Shown here: piece by piece, positions 8,569-16,815 of the stretch
How positions within the stretch are numbered: the first letter of the stretch is position 1
Layout: each line of letters begins with the position of its first letter
NCBI GenBank assembly: GCA_965140365.1
Contig: OZ223196.1
Direction: 5' to 3' (one strand)
Length of the DNA stretch: 64,000 nucleotides
DNA from: Hydrogenovibrio sp965140365
GTDB taxonomy: Bacteria > Pseudomonadota > Gammaproteobacteria > Thiomicrospirales > Thiomicrospiraceae
Notes under the pieces: generated by a model
Databases searched by the model: none
The model's input: the letters and a program-made list of their open reading frames with translations, nothing else
What the model was told of the DNA's origin: nothing
Translations under genes and position numbers: made by a program

Positions 8569-9387
8569 ATGACTGAACAGAATATGAATATTTCGATTGA
8601 CCGTGATCATCGTGGTATGCACTTGGACAACGAAAAAATGGCGATTGAAGTGAAGGATTGGAATTTGTTTTACGGTTCCAAGCAAGCCCTGCAAAACATC
8701 AATATGAAACTGCCGCAAAACCGGGTAACAGCCTTTATCGGGCCGTCCGGTTGCGGGAAGTCCACTTTATTGCGCTGTTTTAATCGTATGAACGATTTGA
8801 TCGACATTGTACGTGTGGAAGGCGATATGCTGCTGCACGGCGATGACATGTACAGCAAGCATATGGATGTGGCGGCATTGCGCCGTCGTGTGGGCATGGT
8901 GTTCCAAAAACCGAATCCTTTCCCAAAATCCATTTACGAGAACGTCTGTTACGGTTTGCGCTTGCAAGGCATTAGTGATAAGAATGTTTTGGATGAAACG
9001 GTGGAATGGGCTCTGAAAGGGGCGGGACTTTGGGAAGAAGTCAAAGACCGTTTGGAAGAGAATGCTTTGGGCATGTCCGGTGGTCAGCAGCAGCGTCTGT
9101 GTATTGCGCGTGCCATTGCCATCAAGCCGGAAGTTTTGTTGTTGGACGAGCCGACATCGGCTTTGGACCCGATTTCCACCTTGGCGATTGAAGAGTTGAT
9201 TTTCGAGCTGAAAAAGGACTTCACCATTTTGATCGTCACGCACAACATGCAGCAGGCGGCACGTGTGTCGGACTATACCGCATTCATGTACATGGGAGAT
9301 TTGATCGAATATACCGATACCGACTCTCTGTTCACGAATCCGCAAGTAAAACGCACCGAAGATTACATTTCCGGTCGTTATGGTTAA
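8569..9387 (+). CDS. pstB: Phosphate ABC transporter ATP-binding protein PstB
   Basis: A 272-residue ABC ATPase driving PstCA. The Walker A motif GPSGCGKST is at 58-66, followed by the Q-loop VFQKPNPFPKS, signature MSGGQQQR (about 169), Walker B VLLLDEPTSALDP and H-loop THNMQQ. NPFPKSIYENV and the DL(I/V)EYTDTD C-terminus are typical of PstB. A 20-residue N-terminal extension precedes the usual start. AGGAA precedes the ATG. It is cytoplasmic, bound to the membrane permeases, and part of the phosphate-sensing complex with PhoU and PhoR. Confidence 0.97.
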   Translation: MTEQNMNISIDRDHRGMHLDNEKMAIEVKDWNLFYGSKQALQNINMKLPQNRVTAFIGPSGCGKSTLLRCFNRMNDLIDIVRVEGDMLLHGDDMYSKHMDVAALRRRVGMVFQKPNPFPKSIYENVCYGLRLQGISDKNVLDETVEWALKGAGLWEEVKDRLEENALGMSGGQQQRLCIARAIAIKPEVLLLDEPTSALDPISTLAIEELIFELKKDFTILIVTHNMQQAARVSDYTAFMYMGDLIEYTDTDSLFTNPQVKRTEDYISGRYG

Positions 9388-9441
9388 GTGAAATTGCATT
9401 AGGTTGAGTATCGTTATAAGAACAATCAGGAGAATCATCAC

Positions 9442-10176
9442 ATGGAAAAACAAGAATTCAGCTCACACATTTCGGAAATGCTGAACCGTAATCTGGAAGA
9501 TTTGTTCAACCACATTCTGGAAATGGGAGGGATGGTTGAGCGTCAGTTCGAAACGGCGTTGGTCGCTTTAGGCAGCGGCGATACCGAAAAAGCGGTGGAA
9601 ATCATCGCGTTTGACAAAGCGATTAACAAAGCGGAAATGGAAATCGACCGTTTGTGTGCGAAAGTATTGGCGCGCCAGCAACCGACGGCTTCCGATTTGC
9701 GTTTGATTATTGCCGCCATTCGCATCGCCATCGACCTGGAACGTATGGGCGACGAGATTGTTAAAATCGCGAAAATGGTCATCGTGTTCGGAAAAGAGCA
9801 TGAAGTGAAGTGCGCCGAATTGCCGGGCTATGTTGAGTTGATGGATATTTCGACTCGCTCCAACGCCATGTTGAAAACCGCTTTGGATTCGTTTGCTCGT
9901 GTTTCCACTGAAGGGTCTGGTAAAATCATTCAGGAAGAAGAATTGATCGATGACATTTTTGCCAAAGCCATGGTGGATTTGAAAACCTCTCTGAAAGAAA
10001 TGCCGGATCAAGTAGAATGTTTGATGGAAATGATCATTGCGTTGCGCGCATCCGAGCGTGTATCGGATCATGCCCGAAACATTGTGGAAAGTATCATCTA
10101 CCTGGTTCAGGGGATGGATATGCGTAACCTAGACAGTGATCGTTTGGATGAATTTCTAAACACGCTGGAATCTTAG
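9442..10176 (+). CDS. phoU: Phosphate signalling protein PhoU
   Basis: A 244-residue all-helical protein with two PhoU repeats. Each contains the metal-binding E/DxxxD-type motif: MEIDRLCAKVLARQQPTASD followed by LRLIIAAIRIAIDLERMGDE in the first, and RASERVSDHARNIVESIIYL in the second. In characterised bacteria PhoU links PstB to PhoR so that the kinase is silenced when phosphate is plentiful. It starts 54 bases after pstB with a clear AGGAG site and precedes phoB by 12 bases, so it belongs to the same transcript. Confidence 0.96.
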   Translation: MEKQEFSSHISEMLNRNLEDLFNHILEMGGMVERQFETALVALGSGDTEKAVEIIAFDKAINKAEMEIDRLCAKVLARQQPTASDLRLIIAAIRIAIDLERMGDEIVKIAKMVIVFGKEHEVKCAELPGYVELMDISTRSNAMLKTALDSFARVSTEGSGKIIQEEELIDDIFAKAMVDLKTSLKEMPDQVECLMEMIIALRASERVSDHARNIVESIIYLVQGMDMRNLDSDRLDEFLNTLES

Positions 10177-10188
10177 TGAGAAAGACTT

Positions 10189-10881
10189 ATGACAGAGCAA
10201 TGCATTTTAGTGGTTGAAGATGAAGCCGCGATTCGAGACATGTTGAATTTCACCTTAACAGCAGCGAATTACAAAGTCATCGAAGCCCCGAATGCAGAGC
10301 AAGGCTGGAAAATGTTGTTGGAGCACCAGCCGGATTGCGTATTGTTGGACTGGATGCTGCCGGGGGTTTCCGGTGTTTCGCTGGCTCAGCGTATCCGTCA
10401 AAACGACCAGATCGCCAGTACGCCCATTCTTATGCTGACGGCGCGTGGGGAAGAAAACGATCAGGTGCAAGGCTTTGAAGCCGGAGCCGACGATTACGTG
10501 GTCAAACCTTTTTCGCCGCGTGCGTTGGTGGCGCGCGTCAAAGCGCTTTTGCGCCGTCAATCGCCTGAAAAGAATGCCTTGGATGTGGTTCGAACCGGCG
10601 ATTTGAAACTGGATTTGTCCAGTTACCGTTTTACAGTCAATGACCAAGAAGTTAAACTTGGGCCAACAGAGTTCAAGTTAATGCACTTTTTTATGACGCA
10701 CTCCAACCGGGTTTATACACGGGTCCAACTATTGGATCAGGTCTGGGGGGAGAATGTTGTGGTCGAGGAAAGAACGGTCGATGTTCACATTCGACGTCTC
10801 AGAAAACTATTGGAGCCCGTCGGGGCCTCTGATACGATTCAAACCGTGAGAGGTGCTGGCTATCGTTTCTCTGTTGATTAA
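10189..10881 (+). CDS. phoB: Phosphate regulon response regulator PhoB
   Basis: A 230-residue OmpR/PhoB-type response regulator. The receiver domain (1-120) has acidic pocket DEAA (about 11), phospho-acceptor D54 in VLLDWMLPG, T in LTARGE (about 84) and K in VVKPFSPRAL (about 106). The C-terminal winged helix (about 135-228) has GPTEFKLMHFFMTHSNRVYT and the recognition segment VEERTVDVHIRRLRKLLEP. It binds Pho boxes; the best one in this window precedes pstS. Unusually, it lies downstream of phoU in the pst operon rather than in a separate phoBR unit. Confidence 0.96.
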   Translation: MTEQCILVVEDEAAIRDMLNFTLTAANYKVIEAPNAEQGWKMLLEHQPDCVLLDWMLPGVSGVSLAQRIRQNDQIASTPILMLTARGEENDQVQGFEAGADDYVVKPFSPRALVARVKALLRRQSPEKNALDVVRTGDLKLDLSSYRFTVNDQEVKLGPTEFKLMHFFMTHSNRVYTRVQLLDQVWGENVVVEERTVDVHIRRLRKLLEPVGASDTIQTVRGAGYRFSVD

Positions 10882-10896
10882 GAGGAAAACGATTCA

Positions 10897-12180
10897 GTGT
10901 CAAAAGGAATTACGCGGGAACTCACCTGGATCATCACCAGTGTTTGGTTGGCACTGTTCATCGCATGGGTGACCGATTGGTGGATGGCCACGTTTGTCGG
11001 TTATGTGCTGTTCTACATGGCTCGTCAGCTTTACAGTATCTATCGTTTCGAACTTTGGATGAAAGGCACGCCCAATGTGTCTTATCCGCCTGGCTCCGGA
11101 TTATGGGGTGAACTGGGGTACCTAGTCTCACGTAAACAGCGCTCGCTGGAAAAACACGCCGACCTGCAATTTTATAAATCCGAACAATTTCTCGCCGCCT
11201 CCATGACGGTGCCGGACGCCATTATTTCGCTCAACGAAGCCAATCAAATTGAATGGTTCAATAATTCCGCCAAAAAACTGTTTAAGCTGAAACACAGCGA
11301 TACGCACCGCAAAATCGAAAACCTATTACGGCACCCGGACTTCATTCGATACCTCAAAGCGGGTGTCTATGACAAATCGGTGATTTTGTCGTCGTTGAAC
11401 GGCATTCAGCGGGTGTTCAGTTTAAAGTTGTTTCCGTATTTTCAGGCGCATAAGCTGCTGATTGTTAAAGACATTCACGAACTCTACAATTTGGCGCAAA
11501 TTCGCCGTGATTTCATTGCCAATGCCTCGCACGAATTGCGCACGCCCTTAACCGTTTTAAACGGTTATATCGAAGTGATGATGGACGGTCAGGAGCCGGA
11601 TTCGATTTGGGAAAAGCCGCTGGAACAGATGCATAATCAATCGGAGCGCATGCAGTCCATTATCAACGACCTTTTGACGTTATCGGCGATGGAATCGGAG
11701 ACACTGGTGGATAAAGAGAAAACCGTCCCCATTGCACAAATTCTCAAAAAGATGGAGCAAGATGCCACCCAGATGAGTCAGGGGAAACACACCTTTACGT
11801 TCGAGTTGGACGAAAGCTTGGCCTTGAAAGGCTATGAGGAACCGTTGAAAAGTGTGTTGATGAATCTGATTTCCAATGCCATTCGTTATACGCCGGACGG
11901 AGGGGAAATCACCGTGCGCTGGTATGAAGATGAAAAAGGGCCGCATTTTCAGGTGGAAGATACCGGCATCGGAATTTCTCAGGAACACATCAGTCGTTTG
12001 ACGGAGCGTTTTTACCGAGTGGATACGGCGCGTTCACGCGACACAGGTGGAACCGGTTTGGGGTTGGCTATTGTCAAACATATCTTGGAGCGCCATGAGG
12101 CCAAGCTGGTGATTAAAAGCCAATATGGCAAAGGCTCAACTTTCCGTTGTGATTTTCCGCGTAAGAAAGCGGTGCATTAA
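10897..12180 (+). CDS. phoR: Phosphate regulon sensor kinase PhoR
   Basis: A 427-residue membrane histidine kinase starting at GTG 10897 behind AAGAGGAAAA. Two closely spaced N-terminal membrane segments (about 8-45) lack a real periplasmic domain, as in PhoR. A PAS domain (about 95-190) is followed by the HisKA box ANASHELRTPLTVLNGY (His near 212) and a HATPase domain with N-box LMNLISNAIRYTP, G1 DTGIGIS and G2 GGTGLGLAIVKHI. It phosphorylates PhoB when phosphate is scarce. It closes the pst-pho operon, and its end converges on pit across two palindromic repeats. Confidence 0.96.
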   Translation: MSKGITRELTWIITSVWLALFIAWVTDWWMATFVGYVLFYMARQLYSIYRFELWMKGTPNVSYPPGSGLWGELGYLVSRKQRSLEKHADLQFYKSEQFLAASMTVPDAIISLNEANQIEWFNNSAKKLFKLKHSDTHRKIENLLRHPDFIRYLKAGVYDKSVILSSLNGIQRVFSLKLFPYFQAHKLLIVKDIHELYNLAQIRRDFIANASHELRTPLTVLNGYIEVMMDGQEPDSIWEKPLEQMHNQSERMQSIINDLLTLSAMESETLVDKEKTVPIAQILKKMEQDATQMSQGKHTFTFELDESLALKGYEEPLKSVLMNLISNAIRYTPDGGEITVRWYEDEKGPHFQVEDTGIGISQEHISRLTERFYRVDTARSRDTGGTGLGLAIVKHILERHEAKLVIKSQYGKGSTFRCDFPRKKAVH

Positions 12181-12226
12181 CATAAGTAGCGGTGTTGGTT
12201 GGAAGGTTAATCAACAAAGAAAATGC

Positions 12227-12263
12227 CCAGGCCTGGCGGGAATGATGGAATCACCAGGCCTGG
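12227..12263. repeat. Tandem pair of CCAGGCCTGG palindromes between phoR and pit
   Basis: Exact copies at 12227-12236 and 12254-12263, 27 bp apart start to start, lie in the 140-bp convergent gap. Each can fold as a short hairpin, and the two copies can also pair with one another to form a larger stem. They may act as a bidirectional terminator, although no strong T tract follows. Confidence 0.7.
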
Positions 12264-12320
12264 TTGAAATGAATGTTCAGTTGACGCTTCGAAAGGGGGA
12301 TGGCTTACGGCAACATCATT

Positions 12321-13892
12321 TTAGGGTAACATCATCCCGCGGATGGTGAAGTAAATCATCGCGGCGAGAATGCCGGAAACCGGCACGGTAATCACCCAGG
12401 CGGCGACGATTTTCAAGAAAGCGGAGCGCTTGACCAATTCTTTTTGATACACCTTATTCAACGATTTACGTTCTTTTTTGGACAGCTCCACTTCGGCTTT
12501 ATGTTGTTTGAGTTCCGCCAGCATGGTTTTCTTTTCTTGCAAGCTCGCGTTGCTGAAACGGTCGATGTATTGTTCGATTTCCGCTTGATTAACCCCCTCG
12601 TGGTGGTCACGAATCTGTTGCAGGGTCTTGGCGTAGTTACGTTTCAGGTATTCACGCAGGAAGCCGACACCAAAAATCCCGCCCACGGCAATGTGGGTGG
12701 AGCTGACCGGCAAGCCCAATTGCGAGGCAAGAATCACTGTGATGGCGGCCGCCATGGCAATCGAGAAGGCCCGCATTTGATCCAGTTCGGTGATTTCCGA
12801 ACCGACGGTTTTAATCAGCTTCGGTCCGAACAATAGCAAGCCTAAACTGATACCGATGGCGCCGATCAGCATGACCCACAGCGGAATTTCCGCTTTGGTA
12901 GAGACTTCGTGGCTTTGTACGGCATCATTGATGGCCGCCAGCGGGCCGACGGCGTTGGCAACGTCATTGGCCCCGTGGGCGAAACTCAACAGAGCGGCGG
13001 CAAAGATTAATGGAATGGTAAACAGGGTGTTAACGCTGGCTTTACTGCTTTTTAGGCCAATGGCTTGACGGGCGATCATCGGACGGACGGCCAGGTAGAT
13101 AACGAATGCAATCGCGACCCCAACCAGCGAGGCGGTTAAAAAGTCCGTGTGCCAAATCTTCTTCAGGCCTTTTAAAATTAAATAGGTGGAAAAGGCCCAA
13201 GCCATAACGGAAATGAGGATGGGGACCATCTTTTTGGCCGCGGTGAGCATATCGTCCTGATAGGTAATACTGCGTTTGATCCAGAGCAGGAACATGGCGG
13301 CGATCAGGCCGCCGATCACCGGCGAGATAATCCAGCTGGCGGCAATGGCTCCCATTTTATCCCAGTTGGCGATTTCCCAACCGGTGGCGGCAATACCGGC
13401 ACCCAGTACGCCACCAACAATCGAGTGAGTCGTCGATACCGGCGCGCCCATGGCCGTGGCCAGGTTCAGCCAGATGGCACCGGATAAGAGTGCGGCAATC
13501 ATCAGCCAGACAAAGGTGTCGCCGTTTTCAATCAGGTCGGGGTCGATAATGCCTTTTTTAATGGTGCTGATGACGTCGCCACCGGCAATCAAGGCGCCAG
13601 CGGATTCAAATATCGCTGCAATGATGATGGCACCGGTTAAGGTCAACGCTTTGGAGCCCACCGCCGGCCCGACGTTGTTGGCCACGTCATTGGCGCCGAT
13701 ATTCATGGCCATGTAGCCGCCGATCATAGCGGCAATCACCAATTCAACACTGACCGTTCCGGTTCCGAGTTGCAAATTGGCGGAGAAAAGCATGATGAGG
13801 ATGATGAAGAGCAGGGCGGAGCCGAATCGAAACATCTCCTTTCGGCTTTTGCTGGTGGCGTCTTCTATGTCATTAATGTCCCGAAATTCCAT
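12321..13892 (-). CDS. pit: PiT-family inorganic phosphate transporter
   Basis: A 523-residue inner-membrane protein of the PHO4/PiT family, which carries metal-phosphate with protons or sodium at low affinity. The two inverted signature repeats are visible as GANDVANNVGPAVGSKAL (about 66-83) and HGANDVANAVGPLAAIND (about 313-330), and the threonine/serine pair GLPVSSTHIAVGG (and GAPVSTTHSIVGG) flanks them. About ten hydrophobic segments are evident. A charged cytoplasmic helix (about 425-495, KQHKAEVELSKKERK) precedes the last membrane span. The gene converges on phoR and is divergent from pstS, so it sits between the two halves of the high-affinity system. Confidence 0.94.
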   Translation of the reverse strand: MEFRDINDIEDATSKSRKEMFRFGSALLFIILIMLFSANLQLGTGTVSVELVIAAMIGGYMAMNIGANDVANNVGPAVGSKALTLTGAIIIAAIFESAGALIAGGDVISTIKKGIIDPDLIENGDTFVWLMIAALLSGAIWLNLATAMGAPVSTTHSIVGGVLGAGIAATGWEIANWDKMGAIAASWIISPVIGGLIAAMFLLWIKRSITYQDDMLTAAKKMVPILISVMAWAFSTYLILKGLKKIWHTDFLTASLVGVAIAFVIYLAVRPMIARQAIGLKSSKASVNTLFTIPLIFAAALLSFAHGANDVANAVGPLAAINDAVQSHEVSTKAEIPLWVMLIGAIGISLGLLLFGPKLIKTVGSEITELDQMRAFSIAMAAAITVILASQLGLPVSSTHIAVGGIFGVGFLREYLKRNYAKTLQQIRDHHEGVNQAEIEQYIDRFSNASLQEKKTMLAELKQHKAEVELSKKERKSLNKVYQKELVKRSAFLKIVAAWVITVPVSGILAAMIYFTIRGMMLP

Positions 13893-14036
13893 TGAGTGTC
13901 TCTCTTTTCAATTTGAGCGATTCTGACAAGCAGGAATTGTATAAAAAATTACATGACGATTGGGATAATGTGACAAATATATTGCAATATATTTGATGTA
14001 TGGTGAGTTTTCAGGCCTGTCGGGCGGGTTTGAAAT

Positions 14037-14092
14037 GTGTCACATAACTGTCATTTTTGTTTCATTTGGATGTTACGCCAGCGCTTCATAAT
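14037..14092 (+). promoter_or_regulatory. Pho box (four 11-bp repeats) and -10 for pstS
   Basis: Four consecutive 11-bp units start at 14037 (GTGTCAC), 14048 (CTGTCAT), 14059 (GTTTCAT) and 14070 (ATGTTAC). This matches the tandem half-site structure of PhoB operators. A CATAAT -10 hexamer lies at 14087-14092 with no good -35, as expected for a PhoB-activated promoter. It points to pstS. Confidence 0.75.
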
Positions 14093-14142
14093 TCTTCCTG
14101 TCTATAAAGATAAATACTTTCTATTTTTTAGGAGAAGAAGTA

Positions 14143-15111
14143 ATGAAACGCAATCTACTAATTGCAATGGGTCTTGCGACCGCCGTGATTTCTAACACTG
14201 TTTATGCTGCCGGTGTGGATTCTGCTATTCCAGAATACAAAAAAGTTTCCGGTGTTTCCGGTAACTTGTCTTCTGTTGGTTCCGATACCTTGGCGAACTT
14301 GATGACGCTTTGGGCTGAAGAGTTTAAACGTACTTATCCTAACGTCAATATTCAAATTCAAGCCGCTGGTTCTTCAACGGCTCCTCCGGCATTGACGGAA
14401 TCCACTTCTAACATCGGTCCTATGAGCCGTAAAATGAAGTCTAAAGAAACGGCCATGTTCGAGAAAAAACACGGTTATAAGCCTACTGCAATCGGTGTTG
14501 CAATCGATGCGTTAGCGGTTTACGTCAACAAAGACAACCCAATCAAAGGCTTGGCGATTCCACAAGTGGATGCGATCTTCTCTTCAACGCGTAAGTGTGG
14601 TTCGAAAAACGATATCACAACTTGGGGTGGTGTTGGTCTGACAGGTGCGTGGAAAGATAAGTCTATCCAGCTTTACGGGCGTAACTCCGTTTCCGGTACT
14701 TACGGTTACTTCAAGAAGAAAGCGCTTTGTAAAGGTGACTACAAGTCTTCTGTAAACGAGCAACCAGGTTCGGCTTCCGTTGTTCAATCCGTTACATCTT
14801 CTTTGAACGGCATCGGTTATTCCGGTATCGGTTATAAAACAGCCGGTGTTAAAGCGGTTCCGCTTTCTAAGAAAGACGACGGTAAATTTGTAGCGGCCAC
14901 GCCTGAGAACGCGTTGAACGGTACTTATCCTTTGGCGCGCGTGCTTTACGTTTACGTCAACAAAGCACCGAACAAGCCTCTTGAGCCAGTCGTGAAACAA
15001 TTCTTGAACTTGGTTCTTTCTCAAAAAGGTCAACAAGATGTCGTGAAAGACGGTTACATTCCTCTACCAGCAAACATGGTTGAGAAATACCGCGCGATCA
15101 TCAACAAGTAA
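14143..15111 (+). CDS. pstS: Periplasmic phosphate-binding protein PstS
   Basis: A 322-residue substrate-binding protein with a Sec signal peptide (about 1-22, ending NTVYA). The mature part shows the phosphate-site stretches VGSDTLANLM, AAGSSTAPPALTESTS-like and GRNSVSGTYGYFKKKAL. It delivers phosphate to PstCA. AGGAG precedes the ATG. It is a separate, monocistronic gene, 2 kb from phoR and on the far side of pit, under its own Pho box and with a strong terminator. This arrangement would allow the binding protein to be made in large excess over the permease. Confidence 0.96.
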   Translation: MKRNLLIAMGLATAVISNTVYAAGVDSAIPEYKKVSGVSGNLSSVGSDTLANLMTLWAEEFKRTYPNVNIQIQAAGSSTAPPALTESTSNIGPMSRKMKSKETAMFEKKHGYKPTAIGVAIDALAVYVNKDNPIKGLAIPQVDAIFSSTRKCGSKNDITTWGGVGLTGAWKDKSIQLYGRNSVSGTYGYFKKKALCKGDYKSSVNEQPGSASVVQSVTSSLNGIGYSGIGYKTAGVKAVPLSKKDDGKFVAATPENALNGTYPLARVLYVYVNKAPNKPLEPVVKQFLNLVLSQKGQQDVVKDGYIPLPANMVEKYRAIINK

Positions 15112-15129
15112 TTACTTGTTATCCTTGTC

Positions 15130-15157
15130 AAAAAGCCCTCTTCGGAGGGCTTTTTTC
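15130..15157 (+). terminator. Intrinsic terminator of pstS
   Basis: An 11-bp stem AAAAAGCCCTC, TTCG tetraloop and GAGGGCTTTTTT lie about 20 bases after the pstS stop. Confidence 0.95.
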
Positions 15158-15167
15158 GTTTGAGATG

Positions 15168-15192
15168 AAAACCACCGGGGCCGGTGGTTTTT
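15168..15192 (-). terminator. Terminator of the ferredoxin gene (bidirectional)
   Basis: A perfect 11-bp inverted repeat, AAAACCACCGG / CCGGTGGTTTT with a GG loop, is flanked by A on one side and T on the other, so it can work on both strands. It lies 17 bases past the ferredoxin stop on the minus strand. Confidence 0.85.
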
Positions 15193-15209
15193 CAGTTTCT
15201 GCGAACCCA

Positions 15210-15461
15210 TTAAACCAATTCGATTTCAATGTCCGATAAGGGAATCACGCTGCACGTCAAAATATAACCGTTATCGGTTTCATAGACCGGATCCTGAATT
15301 TCTTCTACATCACCGGAAACCAACCGTACTTCGCAGGCACCGCAATTGCCGCCGCGACAACTGTAGGGCATATCAAACCCGGCGTCGTCCAATGCGTCCA
15401 GTAATGAAAACTGGCCGTCAAATTCACATTCTCCTTGTCCTGATACTTTAATTTTAGGCAT
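15210..15461 (-). CDS. Plant-type [2Fe-2S] ferredoxin
   Basis: An 83-residue ferredoxin. The cluster ligands are visible as C-x4-C-x2-C in SCRGGNCGACEVRL (about residues 35-43) and the fourth Cys in YILTCSVIP (about 70). This is the plant/cyanobacterial-type fold, also found as an electron donor to reductases and as the cluster domain of oxygenase reductases. AAGGAG-like sequence precedes the ATG. It is monocistronic with its own terminator, so its redox partner cannot be inferred from neighbours. Confidence 0.92.
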   Translation of the reverse strand: MPKIKVSGQGECEFDGQFSLLDALDDAGFDMPYSCRGGNCGACEVRLVSGDVEEIQDPVYETDNGYILTCSVIPLSDIEIELV

Positions 15462-15491
15462 GGTTTTTGACCTTTGTTAAGCGTGTTAGAA

Positions 15492-15651
15492 GAGAGCCTT
15501 GCACGAGATGGATACACGGCTAAAAATGGCTAAAATTTTCCTGAATGTCGTTGAAAAACTCGTTAATAGCTCGCTATTAGCGTCGTTTTCCGCCTAATTC
15601 AGAAAAATTCTATCTCATTTTTTACTCGCGTCCCACCCGTACAAAGCTCTC
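15492..15651. repeat. MITE-like element, long copy (160 bp)
   Basis: It has the same ends as the element at 2390-2487: GAGAGCCTTGCACGAG at 15492-15507 and the complement of GAGAGCTTTGTACGGG at 15636-15651. The central part (about 15541-15602) adds a large imperfect palindrome, CTGAAT...ATTCAG, around TTAATAGC-TC-GCTATTA, which is absent from the short copy. No exact target duplication is seen here, only similar TTAGAAG and TAAGAAG flanks. It lies upstream of the ferredoxin gene and of the channel gene and could carry promoter or structural signals. Confidence 0.7.
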
Positions 15652-15759
15652 TAAGAAGTTTTATTTTAACAATTCAAATCCCATTCTTTGCAGTAAAATA
15701 ACGTCAATTTATAAACTTGGTTTATTTGGTTAATCATTTATTTTAATGGAAGGGTGATT

Positions 15760-16593
15760 ATGACGTGGACAGCGTTTCAGTCTAAATTTCAACACATTCG
15801 CGACAACAAGGCGTTTGAGTTATTTGTTATTTCCGTGATTATCCTCTCGTCACTTCTGATCGGGGTGCGCACTTACAATCTACCGGAAACGGCGCTCACG
15901 TTCCTGTGGGTCATGGATTATGGCGTGACGGTGTTTTTTTTGATTGAAATCCTGATTCGAATGGCGGCGGAAGACCGGTTGAAAGACTTCTTTAAGAAAG
16001 GTTGGAATGTCTTTGACTTCACCATTGTGGTGGTGAGTTTGATTCCGTTGGACGATTCCGAGTATGCCTTGATTGCGCGGATGCTGCGTCTGTTCCGGGT
16101 CATGCGTTTGATTTCGTTTATTCCGGAACTGCGAGTGCTGGTTAGCGCTTTGATTACCGCCTTGCCGCGCATGGGGTATGTCGCACTGTTGATGTTCATT
16201 ATCTTTTATCTGTACGCTGTCATCGGTAATTTGTTGTTTGCCGACATTAACCCGACACTGTGGGGCGATTTGGGCATTTCGCTGTTGACCCTATTCCGAG
16301 TCGCCACCTTTGAGGACTGGACGGATGTGATGTACGAAACCATGGCGGTGTACAGCTTAAGTTGGATTTATTATCTGACGTTCATCTTCTTCTCGGCATT
16401 CGTTTTCCTGAACATGATGATCGGGATAGTGGTGGAAGTGCTGGATGAAGAGCATAAAAAAATGCTGGCCGAGGAAGAAGAGGTTGTTCATCAGCAGGAA
16501 CAAGCCTACCAGGACCGATTGGAGACTGAAATGGCCGCTTTACATGAAAAGTTGGATCGCTTACTGGCGGAACGCAGCGAAACTCGTCCTTAA
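15760..16593 (+). CDS. Bacterial voltage-gated sodium channel family protein (NaChBac type)
   Basis: A 277-residue single-domain ion channel with six predicted membrane segments. S4 carries regularly spaced arginines in RMLRLFRVMRLISFIPELR (about 107-125). The pore loop reads TLFRVATFEDWTDVMYE (about 176-192), with the TxE(D/S)W selectivity-filter pattern of NaChBac-like sodium channels. After S6 (FVFLNMMIGIVVEVLDEEHKK) comes a Glu-rich C-terminal coiled coil (about 230-275) that tetramerises such channels. The ATG at 15760 is preferred over GTG 15754 because AGGG sits 5 bases upstream. In marine or alkaliphilic bacteria these channels affect motility and pH behaviour. Confidence 0.88.
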   Translation: MTWTAFQSKFQHIRDNKAFELFVISVIILSSLLIGVRTYNLPETALTFLWVMDYGVTVFFLIEILIRMAAEDRLKDFFKKGWNVFDFTIVVVSLIPLDDSEYALIARMLRLFRVMRLISFIPELRVLVSALITALPRMGYVALLMFIIFYLYAVIGNLLFADINPTLWGDLGISLLTLFRVATFEDWTDVMYETMAVYSLSWIYYLTFIFFSAFVFLNMMIGIVVEVLDEEHKKMLAEEEEVVHQQEQAYQDRLETEMAALHEKLDRLLAERSETRP

Positions 16594-16658
16594 GTCGGTC
16601 GACGGCCTGTTATAAAATAAATTTATATATAAATAAAGGTTGATATGGGGAAAGATTT

Positions 16659-16746
16659 TATATAAGCTATTTCTTATATATACATAAAAACGCTAACTAG
16701 AACTTATTATCGCTCAATCCGTGTGACGAGGAACACGGCACGGGCG
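16659..16746. other. Structured A+T-rich intergenic region upstream of a membrane protein gene
   Basis: The 222-base gap after the channel gene holds a perfect inverted repeat TATATAAG-N6-CTTATATA (16659-16680) and, 38 bases on, a hairpin CCGTGT-N8-ACACGG (16719-16738) with a possible outer CGC/GCG pairing (16711-16713 with 16744-16746). The first may be an operator or promoter element and the second a leader structure for the following gene. No known riboswitch class is recognised. Confidence 0.4.
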
Positions 16747-16815
16747 CTTTCCGGCCGTTAACAATCATTGTCGTGAAGTTAAGTGTTGGAAAGTTATCTC
16801 AATAAGGAGTTAGTC

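Noticed and set aside
13893..13990. Pho box upstream of pit on the minus strand
   Set aside because: TTGTCAC and TCGTCAT occur but 17 bp apart with no 11-bp repeats between them, so PhoB binding cannot be supported.
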